A stretch of 64,000 nucleotides of DNA from a bacterium (GCA_018266105.1 JAFEBA010000006.1:1-64000), one strand, 5' to 3'; shown: positions 1 through 10,682, counted from the first letter of the stretch. Numbers and translations are program-made. The notes: generated by a model not told the origin, from the sequence alone.

Positions 1-741
1 CAGCTTTTGCTTGATGATGTCGGCCTGAATGGTCACGCCCAGGTGGTTGGCCTGGCCGGTCAGATCGGCCGCGACATGGTAGTCTTTGCCGTCCTTCTTG
101 AAGGCGTCATTGCGGGCGTAGCACCACAGGACCGTGGCCATGCCCAGCTCGTGAGCATACTCAAAAGCCTCGGCGATCTCCACGATCTGGCGACGAGATT
201 CCTCGGAACCATAGTAGATGGTCGCGCCCACGGCCACCGCGCCCATGTTCCAGGCTTCTTTGACGCTGCCAAAGAGCACCTGGTCGAAGCTGTTGGGGTA
301 AGTCATCAGTTCATTGTGATTGATCTTCACAATGAAGGGGATTTTGTGAGCATACTTCCGGGCTACCGCTCCCAGTACGCCGTAGGTAGAGGCCACCGCG
401 TTACAGCCGCCCTCGATGGCCAACTTGACGATGTTCTCGGGGTCGAAATACATCGGATTGGGTGCGAAGGAGGCGCCGGCGGTGTGCTCAATGCCCTGGT
501 CTACGGGCAGAATCGACAGATACCCGCTATCTTTCAGGCGGCCAGCCGAGAACAAGGTCTGCAGGCTGCGCAGAACCTGAATGGGCCGATCGCTGATGGA
601 CCACACCCGATCCACGAAATCGGGGCCCGGCAAATGCAGCGCCGAGCTCGGAATGGTGGAGCATTTGTGGCCGAGCAAGCTCTCAGCGTCCGCCCCCAAA
701 ATCTTTTCAACATCGATATTTTTGTCTACAGCCAGTGTCAC
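1..741 (-). CDS. Class I fructose-bisphosphate aldolase (partial, runs off the window start)
   Basis: Cleaves fructose-1,6-bisphosphate to DHAP and glyceraldehyde-3-phosphate in glycolysis, through a Schiff base in the cytosol. The minus-strand reading frame is open from a GTG at 741 to base 1 (247 codons) and has the DhnA/archaeal-type class I aldolase look: [10 protein letters not shown] near residue 78, [10 protein letters not shown], then [12 protein letters not shown] and [11 protein letters not shown]. The Lys in ADIIKQKL at the cut end is a plausible Schiff-base lysine by position in the barrel; this is inference. The start is supported by AAAGGGA just upstream. Roughly the last third of a usual ~350-residue protein lies outside the window. 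It diverges from the topoisomerase gene across a 124-bp gap. Confidence 0.85.
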   Translation of the reverse strand, partial: MTLAVDKNIDVEKILGADAESLLGHKCSTIPSSALHLPGPDFVDRVWSISDRPIQVLRSLQTLFSAGRLKDSGYLSILPVDQGIEHTAGASFAPNPMYFDPENIVKLAIEGGCNAVASTYGVLGAVARKYAHKIPFIVKINHNELMTYPNSFDQVLFGSVKEAWNMGAVAVGATIYYGSEESRRQIVEIAEAFEYAHELGMATVLWCYARNDAFKKDGKDYHVAADLTGQANHLGVTIQADIIKQKL

Positions 742-865
742 AGACAGAAGTCCCTTTCAAAAAGTGCTGCCCCCTGGTTCGTCAAGCACCCGCCCTGGCT
801 CCTAGCAGGGATCGCCAAACCGGGTGGAAATATCCGGCCAATCCCCATAATTTATCGGAGGTCCC

Positions 866-3694
866 GTGTCCAAGGCCTTAGTTGTGGCCGAAAAGCCGAG
901 TGTTGCCAGAGATATCGCAGCTGCCTTAGGTGGCTTCGAGAACCATGAAAGTCATTTGGAGAGCGAACAATTCATCGTCTCCTGGGCCGTGGGTCACCTC
1001 CTTGAGCTTAAAGAGCCTGAAGAAATCGATCCCAAATACAAGCGCTGGTTGCTTGAGGATCTGCCGATCCTGCCGCAAAACTTCGAATGGAAACCCAAAG
1101 AAGGCCAGTCCGACCGTATTCGCGTGCTCAACAAGCTGAGCAAGCGACCCGACGTCAACCGTCTGGTCAATGCTTGTGACGCTGGCCGCGAAGGCGAACT
1201 CATCTTCCGCGAACTGGTGCAGCACTTCCAGTGCGAAAAGCCTACCTGGCGTCTCTGGCTGCAGTCCATGACCCGGGAAGCCATCCGCGACGGCTTTGCC
1301 CGTCTGCGCCCCGGCAGCGAGTACGACGGGCTGGGCGATGCCGCCTTCTGTCGTGCCGAAGCCGACTGGCTGATCGGCATGAATTCCACCCGAGCCCTGA
1401 CCCGACGCATGAAAACCCGCACCGAGACCACCGCCTGGTCGGCCGGCCGCGTGCAGACGCCCACCCTGGCCCTGCTCACCGAGCGCGAGATTGAGGTCCT
1501 GACCCATCGCCCCGAGCCCTACTGGCGGATTCTGGCTGACTTCAAGGCGCCCAGCCATCCCTATCAGGGCACCTGGTTCAACCCCAGCTTCCAATCCAGC
1601 CCGGATTCTCCGCGCCGAGACGACTGGATCCTGGACGTCAAGGAACTTGAACGCATTCTCGAGGCCGTCAAGAAGAGCCCCCAGGGCGAGGCCGAGGAGA
1701 CCCGCAAACCACGCCGCGAGAGCGCTCCGGCTCTGTTTGACCTGACCAGTCTCCAGCGGGAAGCCAATCGCAAGTTCGGCTTCTCGGCCCGGCGCACACT
1801 GCAGGCCGCCCAGCGTCTGTATGAACAACACAAACTGCTGACCTACCCTCGTACCGATTCGCGCTGCCTGCCGAACGACTACGTCGGCCACGTCCAGACG
1901 GTGCTGGGCAAGCTGCAGGAAACCGGCTACGCCCAACCGGCCCGCTTTCTGCTCAAGAACGGGCTGCAGAACCAAAAGAAAGTCTTCGACGACAGCAAGG
2001 TGAGCGACCACTTTGCCATCGTGCCCACCGAGAACATGCCCAGCGGCGAGCTCAGCGGTGACGACCAGCGCGTCTACGACCTGGTTATGCGCCGCTTCCT
2101 GGCCGCCTTCTATCCACCCGCGGTGTGGATCGAGGTGGAACGCATCACCACTGTGGCCAAAGAGCACTTCCGCACCCGCTCTCGCTACCTCAACGATCCA
2201 GGCTGGTATGAGGTTTACGGCAAGGAAGGCGAGGACGCCAAGCTGCCTCCGCTGGGCCAGCTCAGCCAGGAGGTCGAAGAGGCCCTGGTGCGTAGCCTCC
2301 AGGGCCAATCCGCCAGCGTGGAAATTCCTCCGGAAACGACCAGGGCCAAGGCCACTCCGGTCAAGCTCGAGGAGGCCCACTCCGAGGCCGAACAGACTAA
2401 ACCCCCGGCTCGCATCACCGAAGCTCGCCTGCTCTCGCTCATGGAGCACGCCGGCCAGCAGGTTAAAGATGACGAGGCCCTGTCTGAGGCCATGAAGGGC
2501 AAAGGCCTCGGTACTCCGGCCACCCGCGCCGAAATCATCGAGAACCTCATCTCCAAGCAATACTCGCGCCGCGCTGAGCGCGTGCTGCGGGCCACCTCCA
2601 AAGGCATCCTGTTGATCGACCTGCTCAAGCGCATCCACATCGACCGCCTGGCCAGCGCTCGCCTGACCGGCGAACTTGAACGCCATCTGCAAGAAGTCGA
2701 GATGGGCAAGCGCAAACGCAGCCAGTTTATGGAGGAAGTCTTCGGGGACGTGCAGGCCATTGTGGAGCGCGCCAAGACCTTCTCGTACGACGAGCTCTAC
2801 AAAGACGACCCTCCCCTGGGGCAGTGTCCCAAATGTAAAGAGGCGGACGTTTATGAACAAAGCCGCTTCTATGCCTGCAAACGCAACAACGGCAAAGACG
2901 CACCCTGTAACTTCATCGTCTGGAAGGAGCGCAGCGGCCGCTATATCGACCGCATCACCGTTAGCGAACTGCTCAAAGACGGTCAGACCGCCATTCTAGA
3001 GGGCTTCCTCACCAGCTCCGGCCGCGGCTATGCGGCTCGCCTCAAGCTCAACGAGGAGTTCCAGCTTGAGACCGTCTCAGAAGGCGGCGACGGCAGCAGT
3101 GGGGGAGATGCCATCGATCCCAATGCTGCCCCTCTGGCCCCCTGCCCTCTGCTGCCCGACGGTTGCGCGGTTTACGAAACCCCCAGCAACTACCGTTGTC
3201 TCAATAAGTGCGTGGCCGACCACCCCAAGCGCAAAATTGGAGTGGTTCTGCCCAAATCCGTTTGTCAGCGGGAAATTCAGGTGGAGGAGGCGCTGGCCTA
3301 CTTCACCAATGGCGAAACTCCGGATCTTCCCGATTTTATCTCCCGCTTCGGCCGACCCTTTACGGCCAAGCTGAAGATGCAGGCCAACGGTCGCCACACC
3401 TTCGAGTTCCCTCCCCGCGAGGCCAAAGAAGGCAAAGGCACCGCCAAGAAGGCCGCCGCCAAACCCAAGAAGGCCACCGCCAAAACCACCAAGGTGGCCA
3501 AGACCATCGCCAAATCCGCGGCTCAAACGGCTGCCGCTGAAGGCGGCAAGAAAGCCCCGGCCAAGGCCAAAAAGGCCCCCGCTAAAAAGAAAACCGCCGC
3601 CAAGAAAGCTCCGGCCAAAGCCAAGGCCAAAGCCAAGGCTCCCGCCGAGGCCAAGGCCAGCAAGCCCAAAGTCCGCCTGGTCCAGCCCTCCTAG
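866..3694 (+). CDS. Type IA DNA topoisomerase (TopB/TopA-like) with lysine/alanine-rich tail
   Basis: Relaxes or decatenates DNA by single-strand passage. The 942-residue protein opens with a Toprim domain (VVAEKPS with E9; DAGREGE with D105 and E111). The catalytic tyrosine is Y327 in LLTYPRTDSR. Cysteine pairs near 650-690 and again near 770-800 suggest two C-terminal zinc-ribbon-like modules, the first CPKCKE...C...C and the second more degenerate. The final ~90 residues are a repetitive AKK/PAKAKK tail, probably for nonspecific DNA binding. The N-terminus (AVGHLLEL...DPKYKRW) is closer to topoisomerase III-type enzymes than to classical TopA, so I give no symbol. The start is GTG with GGAGG at 857-861. 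Confidence 0.92.
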   Translation: MSKALVVAEKPSVARDIAAALGGFENHESHLESEQFIVSWAVGHLLELKEPEEIDPKYKRWLLEDLPILPQNFEWKPKEGQSDRIRVLNKLSKRPDVNRLVNACDAGREGELIFRELVQHFQCEKPTWRLWLQSMTREAIRDGFARLRPGSEYDGLGDAAFCRAEADWLIGMNSTRALTRRMKTRTETTAWSAGRVQTPTLALLTEREIEVLTHRPEPYWRILADFKAPSHPYQGTWFNPSFQSSPDSPRRDDWILDVKELERILEAVKKSPQGEAEETRKPRRESAPALFDLTSLQREANRKFGFSARRTLQAAQRLYEQHKLLTYPRTDSRCLPNDYVGHVQTVLGKLQETGYAQPARFLLKNGLQNQKKVFDDSKVSDHFAIVPTENMPSGELSGDDQRVYDLVMRRFLAAFYPPAVWIEVERITTVAKEHFRTRSRYLNDPGWYEVYGKEGEDAKLPPLGQLSQEVEEALVRSLQGQSASVEIPPETTRAKATPVKLEEAHSEAEQTKPPARITEARLLSLMEHAGQQVKDDEALSEAMKGKGLGTPATRAEIIENLISKQYSRRAERVLRATSKGILLIDLLKRIHIDRLASARLTGELERHLQEVEMGKRKRSQFMEEVFGDVQAIVERAKTFSYDELYKDDPPLGQCPKCKEADVYEQSRFYACKRNNGKDAPCNFIVWKERSGRYIDRITVSELLKDGQTAILEGFLTSSGRGYAARLKLNEEFQLETVSEGGDGSSGGDAIDPNAAPLAPCPLLPDGCAVYETPSNYRCLNKCVADHPKRKIGVVLPKSVCQREIQVEEALAYFTNGETPDLPDFISRFGRPFTAKLKMQANGRHTFEFPPREAKEGKGTAKKAAAKPKKATAKTTKVAKTIAKSAAQTAAAEGGKKAPAKAKKAPAKKKTAAKKAPAKAKAKAKAPAEAKASKPKVRLVQPS

Positions 3695-3697
3695 GAG

Positions 3698-3727
3698 CTT
3701 GGCCGGAAGGAACCGTTTCCGGCCAAG
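3698..3727 (+). terminator. Hairpin after the topoisomerase gene
   Basis: An 11-bp perfect stem (CTTGGCCGGAA / TTCCGGCCAAG) with an 8-nt loop begins 4 nt after the stop codon. There is no clear T-run after it, so it may be a weak or factor-assisted terminator, or only stabilise the 3' end. The rest of the gap up to 3918 shows nothing recognisable. Confidence 0.5.
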
Positions 3728-3918
3728 TTCCTGGCCTCCCGCGGGGGCTTTCCCCCCGAGCCTCCGCTTCTCATAAGAACTCCAGGCGCAACTGCGAGAA
3801 CTGCACGCTAGCGCAGCCGCATAGGGAAAACCCGGCAACAAATCGGCAACGAAAACACTTGGAAATTTCTTCCATGCGTGTTAGCATCTAGACAGTATCA
3901 GGCAGATTGGGGCCCGCA

Positions 3919-4329
3919 GTGTCCGACGACTATCGAGATAAGATTCAGGAAATCCGCGCCCGCCGTAGAGGCAACACCTATCAGCCGCAGGGTCCGGCTC
4001 CCGGTACTCCCGGCGGCAAGTCCGCCTACGAACTCACGCCCGGGGTCGGCTCCAACCGAGTCGCTCCCTCTCTGGGTATCAACATCGCCCAGCAGACCCC
4101 CAGCGTCGAGCAAATTCTCGGGCCCGACTTCAAAAGCCCCTGGCTTCGCGACCGCGTCACCCTCAGTTTAGAAGGCCAAATATCCATGATGGAGTTGCGT
4201 GGCAACAACCGCGTCAATCCCGTCGACCTCGGATACACCAATCGAATTCCCATCCTGCCCATTCGTCCCGGCATCTATGTCCGGGTAGAGCCCCCGGGAA
4301 CCTATCGTCTCTGCTACCACTACCGCTAG
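3919..4329 (+). CDS. Hypothetical protein, 136 aa
   Basis: Not recognised. The N-terminal third is charged and rich in Arg, Pro and Gly (DKIQEIRARRRGN, then a PGTPGG linker). The C-terminal half is more ordered, with RDRVTLSLEGQISMMELRG and a Pro/Tyr-rich end. No signal peptide or membrane segment. GTG at 3919 is preferred because GGGG lies 7 nt upstream; an in-frame TTG at 3907 would add four residues. It runs in the same direction as the secreted-protein gene 36 nt downstream, so the two may be co-transcribed. Confidence 0.6.
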   Translation: MSDDYRDKIQEIRARRRGNTYQPQGPAPGTPGGKSAYELTPGVGSNRVAPSLGINIAQQTPSVEQILGPDFKSPWLRDRVTLSLEGQISMMELRGNNRVNPVDLGYTNRIPILPIRPGIYVRVEPPGTYRLCYHYR

Positions 4330-4365
4330 ACAGGAATCCGGGCCAAAGCCCAAAAAAGCCCCCAG

Positions 4366-4956
4366 GTGAAGAAAATATTTCTACTCCTGTGGGCTTTTTC
4401 ATTGCTCGCCAACGCCGCTCCCACCCTCGAGATGCCCGACCCCGCTCTGCTGGAATTGATCAACGCCGGCCGAGATGACAAACAGGTGCTCAAATCAGAC
4501 CAGGTGCGTGTCATTCACCCTCCGGACTTTCCTGACGTAACCCTGGTTGCCTACGTGGTGGGCAGCAACGACTTGCTTCTTGGCAGCGCCATCGTCAACA
4601 ACAAAGTCATGACGCCCAACGAAGCCTGCGGGCTGGCACTCAAAGCCAAAGGCTGGGAACAGGCCGACGGCCAGCAGAGAGTCAACCTGGCCATGCTTTG
4701 GCTGGAACAGGCTCAGCTCGGCTTCGGAGAGACCCTGGTCAAGACCAAGCCCCCTCGCTTTGGAACGAACTGGGTCAAGTGGAGTGACCCGGAGACGCTG
4801 GCCAACCTGAGCGGCAGCGTCCGCATCATCGCCTGGATCGAAGCTCGCAACAACGGTTCCAGCACCCGTCGGTTCCACAAAAACGTCTTCTGGTTCTCCA
4901 AGGAAGGCTTTCTGATGCGCTCCAAAGTGGTGGAAACTTACGAACTAGAGCCCTAG
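4366..4956 (+). CDS. Predicted secreted protein of unknown function
   Basis: The 196-residue product has a clear signal peptide (MKKIFLLLWAFSLLANAA) and a mature part without membrane segments. The mature region has alternating hydrophobic strands (VRVIHPPDFPDVTLVAYVVG, GSVRIIAWIEARNNG, FWFSKEGFLMRSKVVETYELEP), suggesting a small beta-rich periplasmic domain, but I do not recognise a family. The start is GTG. Its 3' end overlaps the convergent mutY gene by 12 bp. Confidence 0.7.
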   Translation: MKKIFLLLWAFSLLANAAPTLEMPDPALLELINAGRDDKQVLKSDQVRVIHPPDFPDVTLVAYVVGSNDLLLGSAIVNNKVMTPNEACGLALKAKGWEQADGQQRVNLAMLWLEQAQLGFGETLVKTKPPRFGTNWVKWSDPETLANLSGSVRIIAWIEARNNGSSTRRFHKNVFWFSKEGFLMRSKVVETYELEP

Positions 4957-5922
4957 TACCAACGAAGCCAGCCGGGGCAGGCGCGCCCCGGGCCCGGCCC
5001 AACGCCGCTCCGGACCGCAGTCTAGAGCCGAGGTCTCCCAGTCCCAGACCTCGATGCGGAGGTCGCGGAAGGTCACCCCGTGGGAAACCTGGCCCACCCG
5101 CACGGGCGTGCCCGGAAACTCGCTCACATAGCGATCCAGCACTCCCTCGCCATCCGCAAACCAGGGCGTCACCCACTGGCCGGCCAAAAATGGGTCGTCT
5201 TCGCGCCGTTCCAAAAGCACCTGATCGCCCCGGCGAATACGCAAGGCCAGCAGATCGACCTTCTCGCGTCGCGCTCGCGGCGCCGGAGCCGGGACCGAAT
5301 CCACCAGCCCGCCGGCCAGCGCCTGACAGCCCGAGGCCAGCGGACACACCAGGCAGCGGGCCCCGCGCGGCACGCACAGGCGCGCTCCCAGCTCCATCAG
5401 AGCCTGCGTAAAATCTCCCGCCTGCTGCTCTGGAATCAGCGGGAGAACCCGTGCGATTAAATCGCGTCGCCGGGGTGCCGTCAAAGTCCCGGTCAGGGCG
5501 AAGAACCGCGAAAGCACCCGAATCGCGTTTCCATCCAGCGCCACCGCCGGCTTTCCAAAAGCGATGCTGAAAACGGCCGCAGCGGTATACTCACCCACCC
5601 CCGGCAGATCCCGCAGCCCCTCCAGCGTGGTCGGAAAACCACCCAGGGCCACCACCGCCTGAGCGGCCGCCTGCAAATTGCGCGCTCGCCTGTAATACCC
5701 GAGCCCCGCCCAGTACTCATAGACCTCGTCCAGCGATGCCTCGGCCAGTTGCTCCACCCGGGGGAAACGCTGCATAAAACGCTGATAGTAGGGGATGACC
5801 ACTTCCACCCGGGTTTGCTGCAGCATGATTTCGCTAACCAACACCCCATAGGCGTCCACTCCGCGCCGCCAGGGCAGATCCCGGCGCTCGCGGGTGTACC
5901 AGTTCAGCAGTTGCTCAAACAC
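4945..5922 (-). CDS. mutY: A/G-specific adenine glycosylase MutY
   Basis: Removes adenine mispaired with 8-oxoguanine. The 325-residue protein has the HhH-GPD fold: catalytic Glu E31 in SEIMLQQT, the helix-hairpin-helix LPGVGEYTAAA (106-116), and catalytic Asp D130 in ALDGNAIRVLSR. The 4Fe-4S ligands have exact family spacing, C183-x6-C190-x2-C193-x5-C199. Residues from about 215 form the MutT/NUDIX-like 8-oxoG recognition domain (RRGDQVLLERRED). Its start overlaps the end of the upstream gene by 8 nt, so translation is probably coupled. Confidence 0.95.
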   Translation of the reverse strand: MFEQLLNWYTRERRDLPWRRGVDAYGVLVSEIMLQQTRVEVVIPYYQRFMQRFPRVEQLAEASLDEVYEYWAGLGYYRRARNLQAAAQAVVALGGFPTTLEGLRDLPGVGEYTAAAVFSIAFGKPAVALDGNAIRVLSRFFALTGTLTAPRRRDLIARVLPLIPEQQAGDFTQALMELGARLCVPRGARCLVCPLASGCQALAGGLVDSVPAPAPRARREKVDLLALRIRRGDQVLLERREDDPFLAGQWVTPWFADGEGVLDRYVSEFPGTPVRVGQVSHGVTFRDLRIEVWDWETSALDCGPERRWAGPGARLPRLASLVLGL

Positions 5923-7018
5923 GACGACGCGGAGACTGTCGGCGGCGGCGCTGCAAGATCTCCCGTTGGGGTTCGCTCAGAGCCCGCTCGATCGACTGGA
6001 AAAGCTTGCGCAAAGTCGGCTCGCAGGGCCGAGACCAGTGCAGCAAAACCCAGCCCAAGGCTCCCTTGCGCCCCGGATCGGTCTCAAAGCGCAACTGTTC
6101 GGCCAGCACCCCTGGCTCAAAATCCTCTTCAATGCGCAACCGCAGCGCGTTGCGCACGCTCGGCTCCACCTCGTGAACGAGCCAGTCTACCCAGGGCTGG
6201 CGGGCCGGCAGCAGTTGCACCAGGCGGCGTCGTACGACTGGATTGGCATGCTCGCGCAGGGCCCAGGCCTGACCTGCATAGCGGGCGATGGAAGCACGTG
6301 CCAGACCCAGCACGCCCGGACTCAAATTCCATTCCACCTGCAAAAGCAACCAGGGCAAAACCTCGGCCGGGGGCGCGTAGCTGCCGGCCACCCCGGCCTC
6401 CAGCAGAGCCGCCCGGCTGCGCGGGTGGGCTTTCTCCGACAACAGCGCCGGCAGCGTTTCTAAAGACAGGATCGGCCGCAGCACCTCCCAAGAATGCTCC
6501 ACTCGAACCAGTCGGTCCCGCTGTTCCTGGCTCAGTTCGTCCCAGGCCGCAAAAAATACAGAGCCGTGCTGCGACATCAATCGGTCCAGCACCAGCTCCA
6601 GCTGAGCCGAGGACGGACGCCCTACTTTGGATAAAGCAAAAACTTCGTCGTAGATCTGCTCGACCGACTGCTTGCGAATCCAGCGCCGCCTCTGCGGGCA
6701 GGACTCATAGAGCAGTCCGGACGGGCACATCCATAAATCTTCGTCCAGGCGCAAATAGCCCGAGTCGCTCCAGCGCCGCACCTCCACCGTGGCCCGGTGC
6801 TCCAACACGTGGTGGCGCAACACCAGCGGAACCTGACGGAAACCTCGCAACAGTGCCGCTACCCGGCCCAACCAGCCGGATCCGCCCGAGTCCAGAAGAA
6901 ATGCTACATTCATGCCCGGCCAGTTTCTTGAAAAGCATTCCAGTCCCTGCAGGCAAAACGGCGTCAATTCTAGCGCAAACACCTGTTCGAGGCGATCTCG
7001 CACCCGTGCGGGCCACAA
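5915..7018 (-). CDS. Hypothetical protein upstream of mutY, helical-repeat-like C-terminus
   Basis: Not recognised. The 367-residue product has no signal peptide or membrane segment. The second half is Leu/Ala/Arg-rich with HEAT-like helix pairs (NPVVRRRLVQLLPARQPWVDW; SVRNALRLRIEEDFEPG), suggesting a helical scaffold. The TTG start at 7018 is uncertain; in-frame GTG codons occur shortly downstream. It shares an operon with mutY by an 8-nt overlap, but nothing in it points to a repair role. Confidence 0.6.
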   Translation of the reverse strand: MWPARVRDRLEQVFALELTPFCLQGLECFSRNWPGMNVAFLLDSGGSGWLGRVAALLRGFRQVPLVLRHHVLEHRATVEVRRWSDSGYLRLDEDLWMCPSGLLYESCPQRRRWIRKQSVEQIYDEVFALSKVGRPSSAQLELVLDRLMSQHGSVFFAAWDELSQEQRDRLVRVEHSWEVLRPILSLETLPALLSEKAHPRSRAALLEAGVAGSYAPPAEVLPWLLLQVEWNLSPGVLGLARASIARYAGQAWALREHANPVVRRRLVQLLPARQPWVDWLVHEVEPSVRNALRLRIEEDFEPGVLAEQLRFETDPGRKGALGWVLLHWSRPCEPTLRKLFQSIERALSEPQREILQRRRRQSPRRRV

Positions 7019-7084
7019 TTTCTAAAAAGGTTATGCATCGCATCGAAGAGAAACAGGCGGGACGGCATAACGAAAGGAACTTCA

Positions 7085-8227
<1,143 letters not shown>

Positions 8228-8251
8228 GCCCTTCCAGAGGATCGAACAGCC

Positions 8252-8288
8252 GAGAGGGCTGCCCCACCGGCAAGCCCTCTCTTCTTTA
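8252..8288 (+). terminator. Intrinsic terminator or attenuator between the two pilT-type genes
   Basis: A 9-bp perfect stem, GAGAGGGCT (8252-8260) with AGCCCTCTC (8273-8281), can extend inwards by GCC/GGC with one bulged base. The T-rich stretch TTCTTTAT follows directly. It should end or attenuate pilT transcription, so the downstream paralogue may be expressed at a lower level or from its own promoter. Confidence 0.75.
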
Positions 8289-8313
8289 TATATAAGAAAC
8301 AGATGGAGCGGAC

Positions 8314-9381
8314 ATGAACGTAGAAGAACTCTTTATGACCATGGTGGAGCGGCAATGCTCCCACCTCCACCTGGTGCCGGGCAGCCCGATTATGATGCGA
8401 AAGGGCACGGAAATCAGCGCCCTGGACGGCTATGTGCTCTCACCCCAGGATACTCAGGCCGTGGCCGACATGATCATGAGCGAGCAGCTCAAGGTCGAGT
8501 TCGAACAGCAGATGCAGACAGACTTTAGCTTCTCCGTGCCGGGACTGTCTCGCTTCCGCATCAACTGCTTCCGTCAGCGCGGCTCGGTGGGCATCGTGAT
8601 CGCCACCAACCCGCCCTCGCCGCCCACCATCGATGAACTCGGACTTCCGGACGCCTTCCGCAAGATGATTCTGGAAATGGACTCCGGCCTGGTGATGATT
8701 ACCGGACCCCGCGGTTCTGGTAAGTCCCATACGCTGGCCGCCATGGTGAACTACCTGCTGGAGCAGCGTCCCTGCAAAATCGTTTCCATCGAGAATCCCA
8801 TCGATTTCCTGCATAAAAACCGCAAGGGCGTGATCGCCCAGCGCGAAATCGGCACCGATGTGCCCAGCTATGACCAGGCCCTGCGCGTGCTGCCCTACCA
8901 GGGCGCGGACGTGCTGGTGGTAACCGGCGTGGAAGAATACACCATCGCCGAGCGTATCGTCAGTCTCTCGGCCGGCGGCAACCTGGTGCTGTGTACCTCC
9001 ACCAGTCCCGGCGCCATGGTGCTGGCTCAGAAGCTGGTGGACTTCTACCCGCCCTCGCTGCAGGATCAGGCCAAGGTTCTGCTCTCGGTGGGTCTGAAAG
9101 CCATTATCTCGCAGACCCTCTGTACCAAAGCCACCGGCGACGGCCTGGCTGCCGCTTACGAGCTCATGATTGCAACCCCGGCCGTCAAAGAGCTCCTGCG
9201 CGAAGGCAAGTTCGCCCAAATTCAGAGCTTTATGTCCACCACCGGCCGCGAGTCCGGTATGAGCACCCAGGAACTGGCTCTGCGTAATCTGGTTAAGAAG
9301 AATATCATCACCGAACAGGAAGGCTACAAGCGAGCCGTCCGCCCCAACGACTTCAAGAAAGTGCTGGCTCTGCCTTACTAA
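8314..9381 (+). CDS. PilT-like ATPase paralogue with degenerate catalytic motifs
   Basis: Same length and fold as the preceding PilT (355 aa). It keeps Walker A (GPRGSGKS, K137) and the region SIENPIDFLH. Side by side with its neighbour, other catalytic positions are altered: LRQDPDVILIGEMRD is LPYQGADVLVVTGVEEY here, losing the arginine and the Walker B glutamate, and ATLHTNSA is replaced by a His-less CTSTSPGA. It therefore probably binds nucleotide but hydrolyses it poorly, perhaps as a regulatory partner of PilT (inference). ATG at 8314 has GGAG 5 nt upstream. serS follows 2 nt after its stop. Confidence 0.88.
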   Translation: MNVEELFMTMVERQCSHLHLVPGSPIMMRKGTEISALDGYVLSPQDTQAVADMIMSEQLKVEFEQQMQTDFSFSVPGLSRFRINCFRQRGSVGIVIATNPPSPPTIDELGLPDAFRKMILEMDSGLVMITGPRGSGKSHTLAAMVNYLLEQRPCKIVSIENPIDFLHKNRKGVIAQREIGTDVPSYDQALRVLPYQGADVLVVTGVEEYTIAERIVSLSAGGNLVLCTSTSPGAMVLAQKLVDFYPPSLQDQAKVLLSVGLKAIISQTLCTKATGDGLAAAYELMIATPAVKELLREGKFAQIQSFMSTTGRESGMSTQELALRNLVKKNIITEQEGYKRAVRPNDFKKVLALPY

Positions 9382-9383
9382 TC

Positions 9384-10682
9384 ATGCTCGACATCAAACT
9401 GATCCGCCAGAACCCCGACCTCTTCCGCAACGACTTGCAGAATCGGGGCGGCGACCCCAGCCAGATCGACCGGATTTTGGAACAGGACGTCAAGCGCCGC
9501 GAGCTGATCACACGCGGCGACGATCTCAAGCAGCAGCGCAATCAGGTCTCAAAAGAACTGGGGCAGAAGAAGAAGGCCGGAGAAGACATTTCCGAGGCTT
9601 CCGCCCAGATGCGCAAAGTCGGGGAGGAGATCGATGCTCTGGACGTCCAGATCAATCAGCTGGAAGCGGATCAGAAGAGTATCCTGGAGTGCCTGCCCAA
9701 TCCCGCCCACGACAGCGTGCCCCCGGGCAAGGATGACCAGGCCAACCTGCAGATTCGCACCTGGGGCGCGGTGGAAACCAGGCCCGATCCGTTGCCCAAG
9801 GCTCATTTCGATCTTGGTGAAGAACTGGATATCATCGACTTTAAGCGCGCCGCCAAGGTCTCAGGGTCTCGCTTCTGGGTGATGAAAGGTGCCGGCGCCC
9901 GGCTGGAGCGGGCCATCGCCACTTACTTCTTGGATCAACACACCCTGCATCACGGTTATACGGAGATTCTTGCGCCGAGCCTGGTGCAGAAAGAGGCCCT
10001 CTACGGTACCGGCCAGCTGCCTCGTTTTGAAGAAGACCTCTTCAAATGCCAGGATAGCTCTCTCTACCTGATTCCCACCTCGGAAGTGCCTATCACCAAC
10101 CTGCACGCCGGCGAAATTCTGGAGATGGAGCAGCTGCCCATCCACTACGTGGGCTACTCTCCCTGCTATCGCAGCGAAGCGGGCGCGGCCGGAAGAGACT
10201 CCCGCGGACTGATCCGAGTCCACCAGTTCCACAAAGTGGAACTGGTCAAGTTCACCACTCCCGAGACCTCCTTTGAGGAGCTCGAGAAGATGGTGGCTGA
10301 TGCGGAGAAAGTGCTGCAAGGACTGGAGATTCCTTACCGGGTGGTCAAGGTTTGCCTGGGCGATCTGGGATTTACCGCCGCCCTCAAGTACGACATCGAA
10401 TTCTGGTCTCCCGCTCAACAGCGCTACATCGAAATTTCCAGTTGCTCCAACTGTACTGATTTTCAGGCTCGTCGGGCCGGCATCCGCTTCCGCCGAGCAC
10501 CCAAATCCGGGCCCGAATTTGTGCACACTCTCAACGGCTCGGGTCTGGCCGTGGGTCGTTCGCTGGTGGCGGTGCTGGAGAATCACCAGCAGCCCGACGG
10601 CAGCGTCAACATTCCCAAGGTCCTGCAGCCTTACATGGGCGGCCTGACCAGCCTGACTCGAGCTCAACTCGCCGCCAAGTAA
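9384..10682 (+). CDS. serS: Seryl-tRNA synthetase
   Basis: Charges tRNA-Ser with serine. The 432-residue protein is normal length. Residues ~30-105 form the long antiparallel coiled-coil arm (KQQRNQVSKELGQKKKAG...). The class II core follows, with YRSEAGAAGRDSRGLIRVHQFHKVEL (motif 2) and NGSGLAVGRSLVAVLENHQ (motif 3). The gene starts 2 nt after the stop of the PilT paralogue without a clear Shine-Dalgarno, suggesting coupled translation, and its TAA overlaps the next ATG. Confidence 0.97.
   Translation: MLDIKLIRQNPDLFRNDLQNRGGDPSQIDRILEQDVKRRELITRGDDLKQQRNQVSKELGQKKKAGEDISEASAQMRKVGEEIDALDVQINQLEADQKSILECLPNPAHDSVPPGKDDQANLQIRTWGAVETRPDPLPKAHFDLGEELDIIDFKRAAKVSGSRFWVMKGAGARLERAIATYFLDQHTLHHGYTEILAPSLVQKEALYGTGQLPRFEEDLFKCQDSSLYLIPTSEVPITNLHAGEILEMEQLPIHYVGYSPCYRSEAGAAGRDSRGLIRVHQFHKVELVKFTTPETSFEELEKMVADAEKVLQGLEIPYRVVKVCLGDLGFTAALKYDIEFWSPAQQRYIEISSCSNCTDFQARRAGIRFRRAPKSGPEFVHTLNGSGLAVGRSLVAVLENHQQPDGSVNIPKVLQPYMGGLTSLTRAQLAAK

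Noticed and set aside
926..2860. Long minus-strand open frame of 644 codons inside the topoisomerase gene
   Set aside because: It mirrors the codon bias of the well-supported plus-strand gene and has no recognisable protein character.
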